From Coffea arabica (lineage: Eukaryota > Streptophyta > Magnoliopsida > Gentianales > Rubiaceae), in assembly GCF_036785885.1 (NCBI RefSeq), contig NC_092323.1, positions 992,001 to 1,056,000 on the forward strand: 64,000 nt of DNA, read 5' to 3'. The stretch's first letter is position 1. Each line of letters begins with the position of its first letter. The notes beneath the pieces were generated by a model. The model ran no database searches and was not told the DNA's origin. It was given only the letters and a program-made list of their open reading frames with translations. This document shows, in pieces, positions 58,324 to 64,000 of this stretch. The position numbers and the translations under genes are program-made.

Positions 58324-61300
58324 ATGAGCAGCTGGAAGAGTTTGCTACTGCGTATTGGAGAGAAATGCCCAGAGTATGGCGGAAACGCAGATTTCAAAGA
58401 CCACATTGTTAGTTTCCTTTCATTTAGCTCATTCTTCTCCCTAAATTAAAACCCTAACCTAACCCTAGCCCTTTTCTTCTGATTTTACCACTACAAACTT
58501 AAAATCGCTTGATTTGTTTCTTTCTTCTATACGATATTTGAATTTCCTTGGCTTTTGTTTTTTTGTTAGTGTTGGTTGAACTAGTTGTGGAACCTGACTA
58601 ATTATCATCTTAATTGTTTTTTGAATTATCCAGGAGTCATGTTTTGGCATTGTTCGTCGAGAACTAGATCAGTCTGCTGATGATATTTTGCTGGTTAGCC
58701 CCCCCCCCCCTTCTTTTCTTGTACTTGCAGCTTTTCTATTCAATTATTGCCGTAATTTTTTTCTTTTTCCTATTTAAATTAATGCGTCTCCTCTCCGCAC
58801 AAAACTATGCTTTTCTCCCATACATAACAATTCTTTTAGTCACAACTATGCTTTTCTGTGGATTCTGCAGCAGTATGAAGTTCAGCTGACACAGTTTCAA
58901 ACAATAACAATGGCTTGGGGGTTGTATAGATGAGATGTTGTAATGATAGTGGTGAATGTAAAAAATGTTGTCCTAGGTCCTATTAGACCTGCTCTAACTG
59001 CCTTCATCGCTAATACACTCCTTGACAACAAGAAAAAAGGGTCACAGGAGTTGCTCAATGATTTCTCTTGTATAATGTGCTTCGACTTAGGTGTATGCTG
59101 TGTCCATCAAGTATATTACTCTTTGGTGTGAATTTTTGTTATGAACTCATTTTTGGACTAGGAATTTGCTTGGAAGATGATATGGTGTGGCATTCTTAAT
59201 GCTCGTTTGCTTTTAGTCTCCTTCATCTAATATTTTGCTCTTCATGTCCTGCAGTTTCTACTTGAATGTTCTGAACAATTGCCTCACAAGATTCCTCTGT
59301 ATGGAACGTTGGTATGTTTTATTCTACTCCTGCGTAGTGTTTCTTGTTTGAGAGTTTGTTTTCTGTGTAATTTTGATGGTTGAGAGGCCTCTAATGCTTT
59401 TATGAGCATTTGCATGGCAATGTACCATAGACAAGCAGATGGACGGAATTGAAAACGGCTTTTTCAATTTTAAGGTGTTGAAGATATTGAATTGTACTTT
59501 TGACTGGTTGATCCTAATTTAAAGAGAAAAAAATCGAAGATAAGTGTGTCTAGTGAGGGAAGGATTGGAGGAGATGTTGTTGAAGAAGAAGGACTTGAAA
59601 TTTGCAAGGGACCCAAATTGCCAATTAATAGGAAGGTAGCTGAAGTGAAGTAAATCATTCTTTAATCCTCTCAACGGAGCAAAATATCTATGTATGAAAT
59701 AGAGGATTTTTTTTTTGGCCGTTCTGATGGGAAGAAAAAAGGCTCATTTCTCAAGTCCCCTTTTCCATCTTCATTCCCAGAATTTTGGAAATTAAAAGGC
59801 ATTTTTCTTGAGCTTATTGAAATCACTTCTCAGGCACAGACAATGGAGCAAGATTTGAAATATTGTTGTACCTTGAACTTCTTGACTCTTGTTGTACATT
59901 TAGATTTAAAATTGCCTATGTTATTAATGCTCTTATCTTCTTTGTTGTTTATGATAGCTTTTCTCTGATGCATTATACTATGTATTCAGTGTGAACAAAA
60001 AGGCTTTTGGCTACTCTGATTTGATGTCCTTTCTCCCTTTGCAGGTTGGCCTATTGAATTTGGAAAATGAGGAATTTGTCAAGAAAGTACTAGAAAAAAT
60101 TCAGACCAATTTGCAGGTAAAATAATTCTCATTCATTCAGCCTTTCTTGTTCACTTTCTGTGTTCCTTAAGTTTCTTGCTCTTGGAGGAGCTTCAGCTTG
60201 TTGGGCCATTCAGTTGTCATGATTTCATGCTTTTAGAAATAAAACATCGTTTAAACTGTAATTACTAGTCATGTTTTCTGGTTTACATCTCTATCTGTCT
60301 CTATCTGTAGAATGAAATTATAATCTTGTGAATCTATTTATCTTATGTCTGTTTCTTGCCTTCCATTACAGGATGCTTTGGATTCTGGGAATTGCAATAG
60401 GATCCGCATATTAATGCGCTTTTTAACTGTTTTGGTAGGTGTCATGCAACGCTTGATACTTCTTCTTTCGAAGTGTTCCAAAGTTCTAACATATTTCTCC
60501 TACTTATATTGGGACCTTATGTTAGAAATTATGCGCCTGAACTTTCATTCATTTTCTTGTCTCATTTATCTGTAATGAGAACATGGTAATGTGCTCACTT
60601 TTGAAGGAAAAGTAGTCTACTTGGGTATGAATGAGAGACCTATTGTGCATTTAAATAAGTTTGTTTTACTAGGACCAAATGAACTTGGAGGTTGTGAATA
60701 GTGTGAGGGATAAAATAGGCTATGAAAAGCTTTTGGAAATACAATTCAGTTCTGTTTCTCTTGCACAAGGGACTACTGAATCATTTTTTTTTGGCTCTTC
60801 TATTTAAAGTTTTGGGCCCTTTCACATCTTAATTGATGTTTTGAGTGCTCATATTGGGAACCAGTTTTTCATTTCTTTTTGTGTATTATGCCTTCTCATT
60901 ATCTTATCTGCTGACTAGTGATAATCATAATTAGATAGTTCATTCTTTTTCCTTAGACAGGTCATGTGGTTATTCACCTTTATAAGTTGAAATCTTATGA
61001 TTTTTTTTCTGTGCTACAGATGTGCAGCAAAGTTCTTCAACCTAGTTCTTTAGTTATTGTATTTGAAACCTTGTTATCATCTGCTGCATTAACCGTTGAT
61101 GAGGATAAAGGAAATCCATCTTGGCAAGCACGTGCTGACTTTTATATCACATGCATTCTATCATGTCTTCCATGGGGAGGAACTGAACTTGTTGAGGTAA
61201 ATTTCACTGAAGTTCCTCATGCATTGTAGGCTATGTTGGCTATTCTCTTTTGAAAAGGGTCAAATTCTAATTGCACACTTTCCGAAGTCCACGTCCTTTT

Positions 61301-64000
61301 GTTCCAGCATCATTCATTTATTACTGATACAATTGCTACTGAAATGCAAGTTTTGGCATTTGAAAGAAATTGAAATTATTTTGCATTGGCGAGGGAAAAA
61401 CTTTTGGAATTTTCCTTTGAGAAATACGGAAAAGGTGAAATTTATTTGTTAAGGACCTTATCCAGTATGTTCCATTTCTATCCAGATATTTGGTAATGTG
61501 CAAGAGAGTACAATCATGTCTCTTGAAATAGCTATTTCTAGACTAAAAAGTAGTTAGATCTTCATGTACTGGATTTGCCTTTGTTTTGTATATCTTCTGA
61601 TAATGTCAGAACCCGTTTGAATGGTCAATAACTGGTGGGCTTTTTAAATATTTAGTTTTGTTCTAAACTTTGAGAACCAAACTCGTTTCTGGTGGTGTGC
61701 GAGCTTTGCACTTGTTTTAGAGATTGGTCCTATAATTATTTGAACTTTGATATGTTGGATTTTACTTGCATTATACAAGTTTAGTTGTACGAATGGTGAA
61801 CTAGCTGAATTTCAGTTTCTCTGTCTTCCTTTTGGCTTCGCATGTGTAAGATTTGAATTGAAGGTTTATGTGTTTTTGGTTGATTTGTGCAGCAAGTACC
61901 GGAGGAGATTGATAGAGTTATGGTTGGCATAGAATCCTACTTTAGCATTAGAAGACGTGTTTCAAATGCTGGTTTGTCTGTTTTTGAGGATACTAATGAG
62001 AACAATAAGCTTCTTGATGAAAAGGTGCATTTCCTTGCTACCTGTTCTTTTCCACTGGTTGAAACTTTTCTTTTGTGCAGTAAGTCAGAATTTTCACTAA
62101 CATGTGAGTGTGAGAAAGACTACCAAGGTAATAACAACTTAAAATCTAGTAAATTATAAGCAGAAAAATATTGACGTCCTGTGCTTTATAAATTCTATCG
62201 TGAAGATGTGAACAACTCTAATATAAGATGTGGTTTCTCTTAAAATGAGACTTTTTAACAAAAGGAATGTTTAAAAATCTCATTGTAAAATGAGATTTTT
62301 TAACAAAAGGGAGCTGTTAGCTGGCATGGGTTTAAAGTTATACCTTGATTTGTCAATTGGACAGTATTTCCATCTTTTTATGTGTTAGATTAGAATTTGG
62401 CTTTTCTGAGTCTTTTCAGCTGAGTTAAAGTGAGAACATTTAAGCTATATGCTCAAATTGTTGGATTGGATCCCTCTCTCACAATTCATTGATACTTATC
62501 TATTGTTCAGTTCCGGCAACTTATAGTATTTGAAATACCTTATGTTCTGTGATTTAATGTTTCAAGCTATTAGTGCAGAAAGGAGGAGTGTGAGAGCTTA
62601 CCAGGTCTTTTGTTTAGACACATGGATAGCATGTTGTACATTTTTGTGACCGTGATGATTGATGAGAATTTCAGATGGCTCATTGTTTGTATGTTGAGCA
62701 CTCGTCTGTAGCTTGAAATTGCTGGCTGGATATGAAATTAAGTACCATACCTTAAAGTGGAGTTTTTGTGCAAGTTTAAATGATGAACAAGCACAAGATA
62801 TTTGGACTCAAAATGTTGGGCAGATAAAAAGTAAATTATGGATTGAAATGTTTACTCTTTTGTTTCTTAATTTTGTGAATTTGCTATTGAACAGGAAAGA
62901 AACTATCCTTTAGTTGTCTTCTAAATTGCTTGTAAGGTGTGCAAAATGGTGAATATGTTTTTTTTTTTTTTTAATTTGGTTATTGCCACAGGGACCACTT
63001 TTTCTACTATTAACTTTCTAGTTTTTCACTTATAGGATTTCTTGGAGGATTTATGGGTTCGCATTCAAGATTTATCCAGTGCTGGGTGGAAACTTGAGAG
63101 TGGTATTATTGTTAATTTGTCCTTATTATTCCAATTGTGGTGTATTCTGTTGCTTGCAAAATGCTTTATTATGTGTCACAATGTGAGCAACTTGTTAACA
63201 TTTCCACCCCTACTGAAAGGAGAAAATGAAAAAACATGGCCCAAAATGGTAATAATTTCATGTCAGAAATCATACATGATTGAATGGCCTTCTTTGTGAT
63301 TCTGGGTCTGTGAAACTCAATCTTATTGAGTTTCTCTGTTAGTTTAAGCTGAATCATTGTACCTGAAAATCTGTTTCTTGCTACCTTTATATATGGTGGC
63401 AGTCAAATAACATTGGTAAAAGTTGTTTTCTGTAGAACCATAGTTCACTGGTGTGATATGTCTTATTTGGTCTTCATCCCATTTTTAATTAAGTTAAGCA
63501 AGTATAATTGGATTCAGTAAAAGAAGCATAGGTGGTAAATTGCATTTATCTTAGCTTGTTTATATTGTATTTGTTATATGAAAAAGTTGATTGACCAAAA
63601 TGCGGAAACTCACAGTAATGTAGACACAGTTGATGAAAATTGGTGTGAATTTTTTTTAAAAAATTTAAACCCTTTCATTAGGCCCTTATGTGGGTGAATT
63701 TTTCTCCTGAAGCACTTGTACTTTGCTTGGTAGCTAGACTCTTGCAATCTGATCAAATTTAGTGCTTGATTATTCTTTTATCGTCCAGGTTCTGATTCTA
63801 CTTTCATTTGCAGTTCCCAGACCCCACCTTTGTTTTGAACCTCAGCTGGTTGCTGGAAAGTCTCATGATTTTGGTCCAATCACCTGTCCTGAACAACCAA
63901 ATCCTTCTGCAGCAACCTTCGGGATTTCCTATGGTAGACAAAGGAATGAAGCTGAGTTGAAATACCCTCAGAGAATACAAAGGCTTAATATATTTTCTGC
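58324..64000 (+). CDS. ABH1: nuclear cap-binding protein subunit 1 (CBP80/ABH1), 3' part outside window
   Basis: Nine exons are visible: 58324-58407, 58634-58693, 59255-59311, 60045-60116, 60372-60434, 61020-61196, 61893-62024, 63036-63102 and 63814 to beyond 64000. All are phase-consistent and encode about the first 300 of some 850 residues. The start is the first ATG, giving MSSWKSLLLRIGEKCPEYGG, which matches the conserved N-terminus of plant CBP80. The MIF4G-like helical domain includes FLLECSEQLPHKIPLYGTL, GLLNLENEEFVKKV and ALDSGNCNRIRILMRFL. The large subunit pairs with CBP20 to bind the m7G cap in the nucleus. It functions in splicing, microRNA processing and, in Arabidopsis, abscisic acid sensitivity. 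A telo-box sits in intron 1. The window ends within an exon after the residues RIQRLNIFS. Confidence 0.95.
58449..58457 (+). promoter_or_regulatory. telo-box in CBP80 intron 1
   Basis: AAACCCTAA followed by CCTAACCCTAGCCC, 42 bp into the first intron. Telo-boxes near the 5' ends of plant housekeeping and translation-related genes are known binding sites for telomere-repeat-binding factors and correlate with expression in dividing cells. Function here is inferred from the motif and position. Confidence 0.5.

Noticed and set aside
58440-58475. Interstitial telomeric repeat
   Set aside because: Only about three degenerate units are present, inside a gene intron; a telo-box is the simpler reading.

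Overview
This is a plant nuclear genomic window, most likely from a eudicot. All genes are split by GT-AG introns or are typical plant single-exon genes, several proteins carry plastid- or mitochondrial-type presequences, the non-coding DNA is AT-rich, and there are plant-type MITEs, hAT elements, a SINE and a Ty1/copia fossil. The sequence alone does not fix the species. Nine protein-coding loci and one pseudogene are supported, and I could trace their exons base by base.

Layout: (1) 122-7993 (+), the 3' twelve exons of a TTI1-like HEAT/ARM protein of the TEL2-TTI1-TTI2 complex. (2) 8.0-20.8 kb, a gene-free accessory block holding a foldback MITE, a 314-bp hAT MITE, a broken Ty1/copia fossil with a nested SINE and a nested 1.5-kb hAT-type element that carries a presequence-like ORF, and a 1.95-kb element with an almost pure A+T core. 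(3) 20959-26411 (+), a complete 12-exon mercaptopyruvate sulfurtransferase (STR1 type, 379 aa). (4) 26983-29060 (+), a patellin (Sec14-GOLD, 588 aa), converging on (5) 29509-32181 (-), a small SAM-dependent methyltransferase of the YtqB/MnmM type. (6) 33060-49832 (-), a phosphoglycerate kinase cluster: a canonical cytosolic-type PGK (401 aa), a pseudogene copied from a plastid-type PGK, an intronless EXO70 gene, a cytosolic-like PGK with altered active-site motifs (396 aa), and a plastid PGK (482 aa). (7) 51019-54477 (+), a VIR3-like FtsH-related plastid metalloprotease, divergent from the plastid PGK. (8) 54.5-58.3 kb, intergenic DNA with a second 1.95-kb AT-rich element in inverted orientation. 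(9) 58324 to the window end (+), the first nine exons of the nuclear cap-binding subunit CBP80/ABH1.

The genes are mostly housekeeping. The PGKs serve glycolysis (cytosol) and the Calvin cycle/plastid glycolysis. VIR3 acts in plastid membranes, STR1 in mitochondrial sulfur metabolism, patellin and EXO70 in membrane traffic, TTI1 in PIKK-kinase assembly and CBP80 in capped-RNA processing. From memory, Arabidopsis has TTI1, STR1 and cytosolic PGK near each other on one part of chromosome 1, and VIR3 beside plastid PGK on another. This window joins both sets.

The most interesting observations are the mixed cytosolic/plastid PGK cluster with one intact but probably catalytically altered paralogue, the two inverted 1.95-kb AT-cored elements sitting next to promoters, the hAT element carrying a gene-like ORF, and long G/C homopolymers upstream of each PGK gene.
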